From: Desmodus rotundus | Taxonomy: Eukaryota; Chordata; Mammalia; Chiroptera; Phyllostomidae | DNA: 64,000 nucleotides | Direction of reading: 5' to 3' | NCBI RefSeq assembly: GCF_022682495.2 | Contig: NC_071390.1 | Span: 99,208,294 to 99,272,293 of the forward strand | The notes under the pieces: generated by a model | What the model was told of the DNA's origin: nothing | What the model saw: only the letters and a program-made list of their open reading frames with translations | Databases searched by the model: none | Part shown: positions 49,540-59,689 of the stretch, piece after piece | Layout: every line of letters begins with the position of its first letter | Position numbering within the stretch: position 1 is the first letter of the stretch | Program-made: the position numbers and the translations under genes

Positions 49540-49925
49540 ATGCTACGTGCTATTTTCTCTTCTGCAAAAGTTCCTTTTCTGGCTAAATTCTACTGTTCCC
49601 TCTGGTCACAGCTTAGCCCTCAGTCAGAGAAACATTCTTTGACACTTCTCACCCCTCCCCAGCTTTTAAACAAGGTCCCTTCAGTTATTTTCAGTCTAGA
49701 AACTATTTTTTCATTTATTGCACTGTTTATAATTTGTAGTTATGCATTTGTTTGAATAATTTTTTTGTTTATCTCCTGTTTTTCTCTATTTGTAAATTCC
49801 TGTTGGCAGAGATCATATCTGAATTTATTTTAATTCTGTCTCCTCAGTGTTTATTATAGTACCTTACCAAAATTAATCAATTTTCAAATGGTCAAATAAA
49901 TAAACTGAGCTATGTTGTCACTGAA
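49540..49925 (+). repeat. L2 LINE 3' part
   Basis: Sense text 'TTCTTTGACACTTCTCACCC', 'AATTCCTGTTGGCAGAGATC' and 'CTCCTCAGTGTTTATTATAG' matches the L2 3' end layout. Confidence 0.6.
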
Positions 49926-49996
49926 CCTATAATCGCCATATCATGAGGAGGATTTGGAGGTCGTGAATCCTTTTGATACTTAATATAGCATAGTAT

Positions 49997-50183
49997 GGGC
50001 CTTGATCAGGTAGCTCAGTTGGCTAGAGCATCATCCTGATGTACCAAGGTTGTGGGTTTGATCCCTGGTCAGGGCACATATAAGAGTTAACCAATGAGTG
50101 CATAAATAAGTGGAACAACAAATCAGTGTTTCTCTCTCTCCCTTCCTCTCTCTCTCTCTCTCTCAAATCAATTAAAAATACAG
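49997..50183 (+). mobile_element. tRNA-derived SINE, Ves-related subfamily
   Basis: The head 'GATCAGGTAGCTCAGTTGGC TAGAGCATC' carries an A box, and 'GGTTTGATCCCTGGTCA' a B box. The body ends in TCTCTCTCTC and an A-rich tail. It differs from the other Ves copies in head and body, so it is another, older subfamily. It is not a functional tRNA gene: no acceptor-stem pairing and a SINE tail follows. Confidence 0.8.
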
Positions 50184-50417
50184 TACACTGTATTTATTGC
50201 CTAGGGGTTCATCAATGGAACAGATATTAGGAGCTTCATGGCCAAAGGCTGGAAAGTGGCCAACTTCCCTTGCCTTTGGACCTGATTGCCAAGGAATAAA
50301 ATATGTAATGTACATTGATAGAAAAAGCATGTTAAGAGTAATACAATAATGAAAATAAAATTATGATTCATTAATTACATACATAAAACCACTCTAAAAA
50401 GTACATCGTTCTAAACA

Positions 50418-50635
50418 GGGCTTTGCGAACTCTGCACCAGTGGCATTATTTTGGAGCGAATACTTCTTTGATGTGGTGAGTGCCCTGTGCATTGTAGGAT
50501 GTTTAGTGGCATATCTGGCTCCTATCCGGTCAGTTCCAGTAATGCCTCTCTAGTGTGACAACCACAATTGTCTCCAGACATTGCTAAATATCCCTTGGGA
50601 GACAAAACTGCCTCAGTTGAGAAGCACTGCACCTC
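50418..50635 (+). mobile_element. MER5A hAT-Charlie MITE
   Basis: 'CCTGTGCATTGTAGGATGTT', 'TGTGACAACCACAATTGTCT' and 'CTCAGTTGAGAAGCACTGCA' match MER5A well; the inverted ends (TTTGCGAACTCT / GTTGAGAAGCACTG) are partly recognisable. Confidence 0.82.
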
Positions 50636-50689
50636 AGAATTAATAAACAAAATATCAAACTAAACCAAACAAAACCCAGTAACCTTTTA

Positions 50690-50882
50690 TACTACACTTT
50701 ACCATTTCGCTGTCCCAAGAACCTTAAAAACAAAAATCTCATGAGGCACATTCATGCTCTCTTTTCATACAAAGGAAGGAAAGAGGACAAATTCAGTTGT
50801 AATCTCAGTGTCACAGAGTGAGAGGCAGAGTCAGCATGATGAATCTGGGCCTTCTAATTCCATAGTGTATGCTGTTCCCACA
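50690..50882 (-). repeat. MIR-type SINE fragment
   Basis: 'TCACAGAGTGAGAGGCAGAG' then 'GAATCTGGGCCTTCTAATTC' then 'ATAGTGTATGCTGTTCCC' is antisense MIR text. Confidence 0.6.
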
Positions 50883-52710
50883 AATCTGTTTTGCTGCCTT
50901 AGTGAAAATGCCCACTGGAAGTAAGGGCTCCGGAGCAGAGCCGAGCAGCAGCCTGGAGATAGCGAGGGCACGGGGAGGTGAGTGCCTGAGCTGCTGCACA
51001 CCATCGCTGCCAGGGCTGTGTCACCTCCCGGGCTCCCAGGGACAGAGGTTTAATTCAGGATGCCTTGTGGCTGTCACCTGAGCCCTCCCAACCCTATATT
51101 CCCAAGCCTGGAAAGAGAATTTCCAGATCTTCCCTGACCCCATCTTTTATGGGAGACACCAAGAAGAAAGCATTTCTGTTTTCCTTTTTAATACACATGA
51201 AAAAAATTTTAATTAAATGCATTGGGTGACATTTGTTAATAAAATTATACAGATGTCACGTGTACAATTTTATAATACAGCATCTGTATATTGCTCTGTG
51301 TGTTTACAACCCAAACTCAGATCTCCTTCCGTCACCATCAATATACGTTTGTACTGACACCATAACTTTTAACAGCAGAATTGGAAATATGAGTGTTTGC
51401 TGTGTTTTTAGAAACATTAAATTTGTTTTATTTTCTACTTGGTCAGGAATAGTTTGGGGGGAGTCAGGTGGGCAGAAACAGAATCACAGGAGAAACACAC
51501 ATGGTCACAGACCAAGAGGGATTGAAATAGAATAAGAGATGGAGCGAGATAGAGACAGACAGACAAAAGGAGACACACTTAGACACACACCTAAGAGAGT
51601 CATAGAGAGAGGTACACAGACAGAGAAGCACATATAGATGCAGAGAGATAGATGCATAGACACACTCTGAGTCAGAAGGGAAATGAGAGATGGGGACTTT
51701 TTGGTGGGGAGAAGCTGAGGGAGGAGAACTGGCCCTGGAATGCGGTGCCTATGAGGGAGTTGTGAAAGGCAGGAGACTGATTAATCTACTCTCCAGGGAC
51801 TTGACCAAGTTACAGACCTGATTGCAGTGATGCTCCAGGCTTTACTGTTAAACGTATTGAGGATCATTTCTCTCATCCTGAGAAACAGCGCAAGTCTATA
51901 CAATGCACTGAATGAACTCTCAAACTCACCCAGATAATAACCCCTTGAAGACACAAGCCATGAATACCTGTTTCCCTCTTTTTCACTTTTCTGTCCCCTT
52001 CTCTATTTCCGCCTGGCCCTGCAAATCCAAGAGCAGCAGACTTAAGTATATATCAAGAAAGGTTCAACACAGGTTAGGCTGACTGCAAGCAGCTGTGTGC
52101 AGCCTGGGTGGGGGGTGGGGTAGCTCTGAGCTCCATATTTGGGAAGGCCTCAAAAACTTGCTTCCCCTGGGGCCATTCGGATCATTCTAGACTTCTGGAT
52201 TGAAGCACACGGCACTGAAGCAGCTACTATCCAGTTTATAGCATCACAATTACAATGGAATCTTGACTAGGCTGGGAATGGCTTTAGGGCCTGATCCATA
52301 CAGTATTTGATACCTCCCTCTGGATCAGAAAGCCCCAGAGTCAACATTCAGCATCCAAATATTTTTTAACTGGCTTTCAGGGGACAGCCAGAGCCAGCCA
52401 TTGGAGGTTCGGCCAGACTGTGTACAGCTGAGAGTTGGACCACAGGATAGTTAGCCTTTGGGTGAGAAATTGAGTTGACATCAGACATGGAGGAAGTAGT
52501 TGTTTCTCATAGTTTATGATAAAAGTAATTTCTGAGTCTGGGGCTATGGCATTCACCCCAAGTGATCTGTGCCTCCTCTCGGTCAGCAAAAGCTAAAATC
52601 AAAATATCATGTGGGAATTGGGAGATGCCTAACTGTCATTTGAGAAAGAGATTTCAGATTAAAGCATGACAGTTCACTGTCCTATGAAGTCCTGGAACCA
52701 GAAGTACCTT
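50883..52710. other. Intergenic with a small GC-rich patch
   Basis: 50900-51050 is GC-rich and includes CGGGGAGGTGAGTGCC, a good splice-donor match. No exon partner or coding frame is identified. Purine-rich low-complexity sequence lies at about 51536-51665. Nothing else is recognised. Confidence 0.4.
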
Positions 52711-52714
52711 AGTG

Positions 52715-52830
52715 GTTTTCTAGTCTGATTGCTGACTTTACTCAGGAGGACACCCAGGACCACGAAGGTGAAGGGACTTGTCTAAGATCACACAATAACA
52801 GGCTTCCTACTCTTCATCCAGTGTTATTTG
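52715..52830 (-). repeat. MIR-type SINE fragment
   Basis: 'ACTTGTCTAAGATCACACAA TAACAGG' and the preceding 'ACTCAGGAGGACACCCAGGA' are antisense MIR/MIR3-like text. Confidence 0.5.
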
Positions 52831-53332
52831 AATTTAGGGTAAGTAAATAAATAGTAATAGTTTAAATGGAAATTTATGGTCTTTTTGAGAATTTCCAGTT
52901 AATAGTCAAAGGAATGTCAATGCACAGGATGAATCTTTAATAAACAGTAAGAATCAGAGGGAGAACCAAGAAGATGCACCCAGCATCTAGCCCTACATGT
53001 TTGCAATAAATACTTATTGAATGAAACGAATAGGGTCAAATTATTAACACTCTTCTCAGAAGGTTGTCATTATATGAAACGGCCACAGAATGATTTAACC
53101 TAGTGAGTGACAGGGCTCATGACTCAAAAGATGCCATTTTGAAAAGGTTTTTCTTATAGAATTAAAACTAATGGAAAATTAGCTAAACCAATGAAGTGTG
53201 AAGGATATGCGGTGCCCAACAGAGGAACAGATGCGAATCATATGTAAGTACTTAATCAAGTACACGCTCAGGAAACGTGAAGCTCCTCTGCTGGCCTTGC
53301 AGAGTGAAGCAGGTCCCACTTCCCAAGTCTCT

Positions 53333-53405
53333 CTCTCTCTTTTTTTAAATTTTTTATTGTTATTCAATTACAGTTGTGTGCCTTTTCTCCCCATCCCTCC
53401 ACCCA
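53333..53405 (-). mobile_element. Very short L1 3' end insertion
   Basis: Only about 73 bp of L1 3' end ('TTATTGTTATTCAATTACAG') with T-rich tail, flanked by CCAAGTCTCT duplications (53323-53332 and 53406-53415). An extreme 5' truncation. Confidence 0.8.
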
Positions 53406-53652
53406 CCAAGTCTCTTTATTTTGAATTTTCTTATCATGTAAAACAAATCCTTTCCTGTAAAATTTCATAGAAATATTAGGTTATTTGAGGAGAATTACTT
53501 TCTCCCCAGCATATTACTTAAATAGAACTTTTCATTAAGTACTGCCATCAGCAAAATTGACCAGGGGTAGTGTTCCTCCTAGAAGTTGAAACACCATCGA
53601 GAGGTGGAATAGAAAAATGAATCACATTTTTCAGATAACTAGATTCTCTGGG

Positions 53653-54577
53653 TGTAACGGAACCCCTGTAGGTCTACTGCTCTGGGTTCTATTGCTTGCT
53701 GCCAGTAAGAACTGTGGCTCTTAATGCCAGAGATTGGTAAAAAGGAAAGGAATTATTTAATTAAAAGTTATACAGGTTTAGAGTAATGGCGGAATTTTGC
53801 CATTAAATCTCACTCCTTTTGAATGCACAAACACACACAGTCCTGCCCTCCCGCTTTGCCTAGTCAGGCCAGTCTCAGAGCATGCCAGTCAGAAGTACTG
53901 CCTTTCAGAAAACAACAACAACAACAACAACAACAAAACAAGACAGAAGTCTGCAGCTCACTGCTGCCGGGTCCTCCCAGTAGTCCGTGTTTAGCTGGGC
54001 AGGCTTCCCGAGGTTCCCAGCACCATCAGCGGTGTCCATGCAATCTCCAGTTCTTAATCCAAAACCGTGTGGCACCTCCTCATGGCTGGCGGGCAAGCGT
54101 CTTCGCACCCCCTTTTGAGCTGCATAGTTCTGCAAGGTCCCGCCTGATCCCGCCGGGTCCCACCACGCTTGGCTGCTCGCCTTTTATTTTAAATCCGGGC
54201 CTGGATCCTCCTCTGCAACCCCATCTCTGACCCTCCCGTAACTGGCTACACCTGCTAGCACTCCTCTATTTTCTTGGTTGTCATTGTTAGTCCAAGCAGG
54301 CATGGCCCTGTGTTATGGAGTAAACAATTTCCAAACTCCTGTGAAGACATTGTAACTGGGGGAGCCACCTCCCAGCTACATCATGGGCCAAAGTCATGAC
54401 CATCTCCCTGGCCTGGGCAAACTGTTCAGCATTGCTATGGAGCTAGCCTGCTGTTATTGATAAGCAAAGTAACTCTCACTGGCCCTGCTCCACGTCTCCC
54501 ATCCCCCAGTCAAGTTTATGGGGATATCCTATATTCCCAGACACCCCAAGTTCTGGACCTCATTCCATACCTGTTAC
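53653..54577 (-). mobile_element. Retroviral solo LTR
   Basis: The plus-strand left end TGTAACGGAACCCCTG and the plus-strand right end CCATACCTGTTAC bound about 925 bp. Motifs near the left ('CTGCTCTGGGTTCTATTGCT', then 'GGTAAAAAGGAAAGGAATTA') parallel those of the LTRs at 56101 and 58274, so this is a relative in the same antisense orientation. An AACn microsatellite (53909-53937) lies within. Flanks CTGGG / CGGGG are a possible 5-bp duplication. The class is not certain. Confidence 0.65.
53909..53937. repeat. (AAC)n microsatellite
   Basis: About nine AAC units inside the solo LTR. Confidence 0.95.
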
Positions 54578-54579
54578 CG

Positions 54580-56095
54580 GGGGATTAAAGAGTGGAAAAG
54601 GTTTAAGAGGATTTCAGTGAATCTCTCAGGTCTCCTTGTATTTATCGTACTCTGACCATGAATCATGCAAAAGGTCATTAAATCAACTTATTTCTCAGCT
54701 ATGTTTCCATCTTAAGACCTTTATTCTTGCCTAGCAATTGATCTGCCTCTGGTTCTAGGTACCTGAGCATTGAGGCTGCTGTTCTGTTTACAGCTTTCAA
54801 AACATCATCACTTCCCCGAGGTAACAACATCCTGGCCTTTTGACTGTTGGAAGGGCAGAGATATTGTAAATCAGCTCTTGGAGCATCTCTGTTTTGGGCT
54901 ATAAATTGCTAAGTGAACATAGAAGATCAAGGATTTCCCTTTACAATTGCTCCCTGTATTAGCACAAGCCAAAATAATGTTTCCTGGAGTCATTTTTGGC
55001 AAGTTGTTATAAATGACAATTTCAATTCAATAAGCTTCATATGTAATAGAATAGTTTTTAAAGTGATTCAGAAGAAATTAATTCAACCATATACCAAAAA
55101 GAGTAAAAATTTTAATATTTGATAAAAAATTACAGATTCCTCAAGGAGTATTGTACAGTTTGGCAATATATACTTTAAATATTCTTATGTTAAATAAATC
55201 TTAGAAAAACACGTGTTTTAAAGCATATGAAGTTCCAGAATTTTTTGAAGTATTACCTTTTGTTTATATAGCAGACAAGCTAAAGTTTACCAAGACTTTA
55301 TCATGCATGTAAACTCATAACCTTTTGAGAAAGATCCATGTGCGTAAAAAATAAGAAATGTGCCTCAGAAAAGTTAAAGGACTTGTCTCAGGACACATGG
55401 CTTGGAAGAAACAGCTAAGAATTAAATCTTCTAATTCAAGCACTTAAGACACTAAAACTATTTAAAAAGATATTTTCTAGCATATTGTTTCTTAAATACT
55501 GGATACCTTAGCAACCATCTAATGCTTTGGGGGTTCACATTGAAAGGAAATATGTATTTGTCAAGTTATGTAGGAGTGGTAAATATATATTTTTATGAAA
55601 ATTGTATTTATGAACTCATAGAATGAGATCACAAAATAAATTTGAAAGTAATGTATTTTTTGCTATGTATAAGTATTTATATTGCTTTTAAAACATCTAA
55701 GAAGACAAAAATTGATTTAAGATTTCAAAAAAAAAGGTTGTGTACTTTATTTGTGTCATTCATTCCATTGCTTAAAAACTCTACCTAACTGAAATTCTTT
55801 ACCATAATTTAGAACTATTCAATTGTAACTGAATAAAAAAAAATTAAATATTGAAAAAAAAGAACTATTCTCAATTAGTGGAGAAGTATTATTGGTAAGT
55901 TCAAAAAGTTCTGAATACAATAAGATTAAGTTGAAAACATATTTAAGGATCACTGTTTTAAGATATCATTTTATTAGTCTACTGTCTGCAGCTACTATCT
56001 TTACTGTTTCATCTTTTTGTTACTGCCTTTTTTTCAAGTCTTTGCCATCTGGCAGACATTTATGTTCCCTGTTACCTCTTCTCTGTTGATCTCAT
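54580..56095. other. Intergenic, nothing recognised
   Basis: AT-rich, between two LTR elements; a weak MIR-like antisense piece may lie at about 55345-55460. No gene seen. Confidence 0.4.
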
Positions 56096-56100
56096 TAAAC

Positions 56101-57159
56101 TGTTACTGAACAGCCATGTGGGGTTCTGCTGCCTGCTGCCCATAAATTATGGAGGCAGAGGTTTTGGTGAAAAAGGAAAAGGAGTCTTTTATTTAAAGGC
56201 TGTACAATTTTGGAAGAATAATGGGCTTCTGCCGCAAAGCCCATTCTCTTTAAAATACCTAAAGACAAATAACCCTTCCGCCCTTTGCCAGATCAGTTCA
56301 AGTCTGTGCCTGGAATTTGTTCTCCCATTTAAAAATACTGTTCTTTGAGATATTCAGGTGGCTGTATTATGATTATCCAGGTAGCTTAGGTGGTTTCTGG
56401 TCACCAGGTGTCTGGCTCCAGGTATCTTTTGGAGTCTGTGAGCACATGTGTCCTATTTGTTGCCCACTACCCTTTCCTCTGCAACCCAGTGCCCGTGCCC
56501 CATACCTCTGTCCATCAGCTTGCTGGTGCATCTGTGTGCCTGGCCAAGCAGGGCCGCATAGCACAATACCGGTTGCCAGCATTACAGGTGTTTCTCTGTG
56601 GGTAGAGGTATGGGGCATTTCTCCTGGCCATGCAGTCTCCAGAGCTTGCTTACCCAGGAACACCTGGGACACCAACCCCCAACTGGGCTAGTTAGGAGAA
56701 GGAGAAAAGGGATGAGACTTCACACCCTCCATTTAAATCTTCCACTCCAAAATCCTGCGTGCTGTGGTAGCACTCAACTTGTCAGCCAGGCAAGGTTAAT
56801 GTTCATCATGCATGTCAGCCAGCATAGCATCTCTGCCCCTCCTCCTGCTGACACAATCCCAAAGTGGGCAGGAGGGTTTCTAGAAAGACAAGGGCACAGC
56901 ATCTTTGCTTCTTTCTGCTGTGTAACACCATGCTGTTTGGTTGTCAGGGCAACACAGAGTAGTATGCCATACTAGCTTGTTTGTTTACTGTTGCCTTGGG
57001 CTGCCTCCTTTTATGGCCCCTCCCTTCTTCTCCTGGGGAAGGCAGGCTCTTTTGCTCCATCTTGGGATTCCATCTCCCACTCCTGGGAGGGTAGCCTTCT
57101 GGGTTACCTCAGGGTTTCTACCTGCTCCCCAGTGATCTAGCCAGGCTCCTCCTGTTATA
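56101..57159 (-). repeat. 3' LTR of the non-autonomous ERV
   Basis: The plus strand begins TGTTACTGAACAGCCATG and ends CCTCCTGTTATA. On the minus strand a TTTAAATAAAAGAC polyadenylation signal lies near 56190-56205, as expected in R. Two GC-rich internal segments give overlapping spurious frames up to 125 codons. Confidence 0.8.
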
Positions 57160-57175
57160 ATCCCCCCTTTAACAT
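57160..57175 (-). other. Polypurine tract of the ERV
   Basis: On the minus strand GTTAAAGGGGGGATT directly precedes the 3' LTR, the position and composition of the plus-strand primer of retroviruses. Confidence 0.7.
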
Positions 57176-58251
57176 TTCTGGACCTTTGTAATTTTATAGA
57201 GAGAAATGGGCAAAGGCCTCATTCTTCTGTAGCTACTTCCTGCTGGCCAAAGATGTGGTCCTACCTATCCCCTGATCCAGAGAATCCTTAACAAAGGGGG
57301 TCTGGAGTGGAGGGAGGTCTTAATGTGAGGGAGAAGGATCTTGCAGAATCCAGGTCAGTTGGCTGTCCCTTGGAAGTGGCGTGTGCAATGTCCAAAGGAT
57401 GGCATTGTTGGACAGGTTGGCATCTTTGTCGTGTTCTGGAAGTGACAAATTTGGCAAGAGTTTTAGAAGGCACAGACAGAACCATACCTCATTCTCCTTT
57501 TCTTCCTGTGTCTTACTGTCATGGAGGAATCTTGAAGCCACTTCCCTTCTCTGCACCATCAAGCTGTTCTCTATCCCTGGGGGAAACCCTATTATGTAAT
57601 GACATAAATGCCTTGACATAACAGATTTCATCCTATTTGTATAACCATTGGCAATATGATTCCAATTGTATGATGGTACAGTAACTTAGGGATCCATATA
57701 AGGGTCATTTCCCCCCACAGTCTAAAATATATATAAGCTACAGTGTCACAATAATAAACTAATACCTCCTTAGACATTGGATAATGACTGTACATAGCCC
57801 GGTCTTCTAAAATCCTACCCAGTGGTCTTCCTGCAGGAGCCAACATAGAACAAACAGCTCTAATTGGCCCAGACATACAGCAGGCCCAATCCTGTGACCA
57901 GAAAAATCCAGGCAAGCTGGGAACATGTATGCAATTCTTGAACCCACAACTCCATTATTCCAAACAAGTATTCACAAACAAGTTTTCTGCCAACTGGTCT
58001 TATAAAAAATGGCCCCTAAACAATGGCCTCCCCAAAACCCATCCAGTCCTCACTTTGACCCTGGTTAGTGACCTCAAAACTTGAGTGATCCTCACCCCTT
58101 CTTAGAGTCTATCCCCTTCCCACACATTTTTTTCTACCTTCTGGGTGTATTTAAGTGGCTTACACCTCAAGTGGTCATGCAGAGAAATTCCCAGAGACTG
58201 GGAAAGCCCACAGTCCCACTCATGGGGGACAACCTGCCATGGGCAGCTGGA

Positions 58252-58269
58252 GCTGCTTGTTGGGCACCA
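58252..58269 (-). other. Primer binding site of the ERV
   Basis: Four bases after the 5' LTR the minus strand reads TGGTGCCCAACAAGCAGC. The TGG(C/T)GCCCAAC start is the usual form of a PBS; the best-known match among tRNAs is Lys-1,2, which would suit a betaretrovirus-like element. The 3' half is diverged, so the tRNA is not certain. Confidence 0.6.
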
Positions 58270-58273
58270 TTAC

Positions 58274-59347
58274 TGTTACTTAAGAGCCATGTGGTATTCT
58301 ACTGCCTGCTGCCCATAAATTCCAGAGGCAGAGGTTTTGGTGAAAAAGGAAAGGTGTCTTTTATTTCAAGGCCATAAGTTTTGGAAGAATAATGGGCTTC
58401 AGCCTCAAAGATCATTCCCTTTAAAACACTGAAGGACAAATAACCACTCCACCCTTTGCCAAATCAGTTCAAGGATGGACCTGGAATTCCTTCTCCCATT
58501 TAAAAATACCATCCTTTGGGATACACAGGTGGCTGTGGCATGATATCCAGGCAGCTTAGCTAGCTTCCAGTCACAGTCCCGCTCTAGGTGTCTTATGGAA
58601 TGTGTATGCACTGGTGTTCTATTCATTGCACACAACTGCCCTTTCCTTCAGCTACTGCCTGCCAGCTCAGCACCTGCACCCTGTCCCTCCAACCATTGAC
58701 TCACCAGTGTGTCCATGCCCCTGGCCGAGCTGGGCCTCAGTGCAGTGCAGCACAGTGCCAGTCACCAGTAGTGCAGGTGCTTCTTGTGGGGGAGGAGGGG
58801 TACAGGGCTTGTTGCCTGGTACGGTCTCCTGAGCCCACCAACCCAGAGACTCTGGAGCCACTGACCCCCAACTGGGCTAGCTAAGGGAAGGAACAAAGGA
58901 CTGAGACTCTGTGTCCTCCTTTAAAATTTTCCACCCTCAAATCCTGCATATTGTGGGAGCATTCAATGTGCCAGTCAGCCCAGGCTAACACCCGCACAGT
59001 GGCTCTGCCCCTCCTCCTGCTGACATGATCCCAAAGTGGGTAGGAGGGTTTCCAGTTGCGGGCGGAGGCACAGCATCTCTGCCAGCTTCCTTCTGCTGTG
59101 TAACATTGTGCTGCTCAGTTGCCGGGGTAATGAACGCTGGTGCCCTAGGCTGGTGTATGCACTATGCTAGCTTCTTTACTGTTGTCTTGGGCAGCCTCCT
59201 CCTACTGCCTCTCTTCTTCTCCCAGAGAAGGCAGGCTCTTTCATACTGCCTCCGGGTTCCACCCCCAGTATGGGGAGGGCAGCTTTTGGCATCACCTTGG
59301 TGTTTCTTCCTGCCACCCCAGTGATTGAGCCAGATCCTCCTGTTACA
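58274..59347 (-). repeat. 5' LTR of the non-autonomous ERV
   Basis: The plus strand begins TGTTACTTAAGAGCCATG and ends CCTCCTGTTACA. It aligns along its length with the 3' LTR (e.g. both carry GCCTGCTGCCCATAAATT and TTGGAAGAATAATGGGCTTC). Confidence 0.8.
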
Positions 59348-59354
59348 AGTCCAC

Positions 59355-59525
59355 TGTAGGGCCTCGAATTTTAGCAAGTTTCAGAGTCATTGAGAGGGCT
59401 TGAAAAAACACAGGTTGCTTGGATCCACCTATGGCATTTTTGGTTCAGTAGGTCTGCAAGAAGCCCAAGAATTTGCATTTGGAGTTGGTTCCCTGGATAT
59501 ACTGATAGTTCAGGGTCCACTTTTT
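59355..59525 (-). repeat. Old hAT-Charlie-like MITE, left part
   Basis: 'GAGAGGGCTTGAAAAAACAC', 'GGTTCAGTAGGTCTGCAAGA' and 'AAGAATTTGCATTTGGAG' follow a common Charlie-type MITE text. It is interrupted by the truncated SINE and its right part is unclear. Confidence 0.4.
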
Positions 59526-59637
59526 TTTAAAAAAGATTTTATTTATTTATTTTTAGAGAGGGGAAGGGAGGGAGAAAGAGAGGGAGAGAAACATCAATGT
59601 GTGGTTACCTTGCGTGCACCCTGTACTGGGGATGTGA
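59526..59637 (-). mobile_element. Truncated Ves SINE
   Basis: The tail and body (TTTATTTATTTTTAGAGAGG, then GAAACATCAATGTGTGGTTA) are present but the tRNA-like head is absent. Short flanking repeats CCACTTTTT (59517-59525 and 59638-59646) bracket it, so it probably inserted already 5'-truncated. Confidence 0.8.
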
Positions 59638-59689
59638 CCACTTTTTCTGTGTGTTTCTGGCTGTCTCCACTTCTTCAGTTTGCCTTTTG

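Larger units (their letters stand above)
56101..59347 (-). mobile_element. Non-autonomous endogenous retrovirus with both LTRs
   Basis: Two directly repeated LTRs of about 1.06-1.07 kb enclose 1114 bp. On the minus strand the order is 5'LTR, primer binding site, interior, polypurine tract, 3'LTR, so the element lies antisense. The interior shows stops in all frames and I recognise no gag, protease, polymerase or envelope motif. This indicates a gutted or always non-coding element mobilised in trans. The LTRs look about 80-85% identical by eye, so it is old. No matching target duplication was found at the outer ends (TAAAC versus AGTCC). Confidence 0.8.

Noticed and set aside
49997..50075. Functional tRNA gene
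   Set aside because: A and B boxes belong to a SINE head; there is no paired acceptor stem and a SINE body and tail follow.
56317..56975. Overlapping plus-strand frames of 71-125 codons in the LTR
   Set aside because: They lie in GC-rich LTR sequence, opposite to the element's own strand, and show no retroviral motif.
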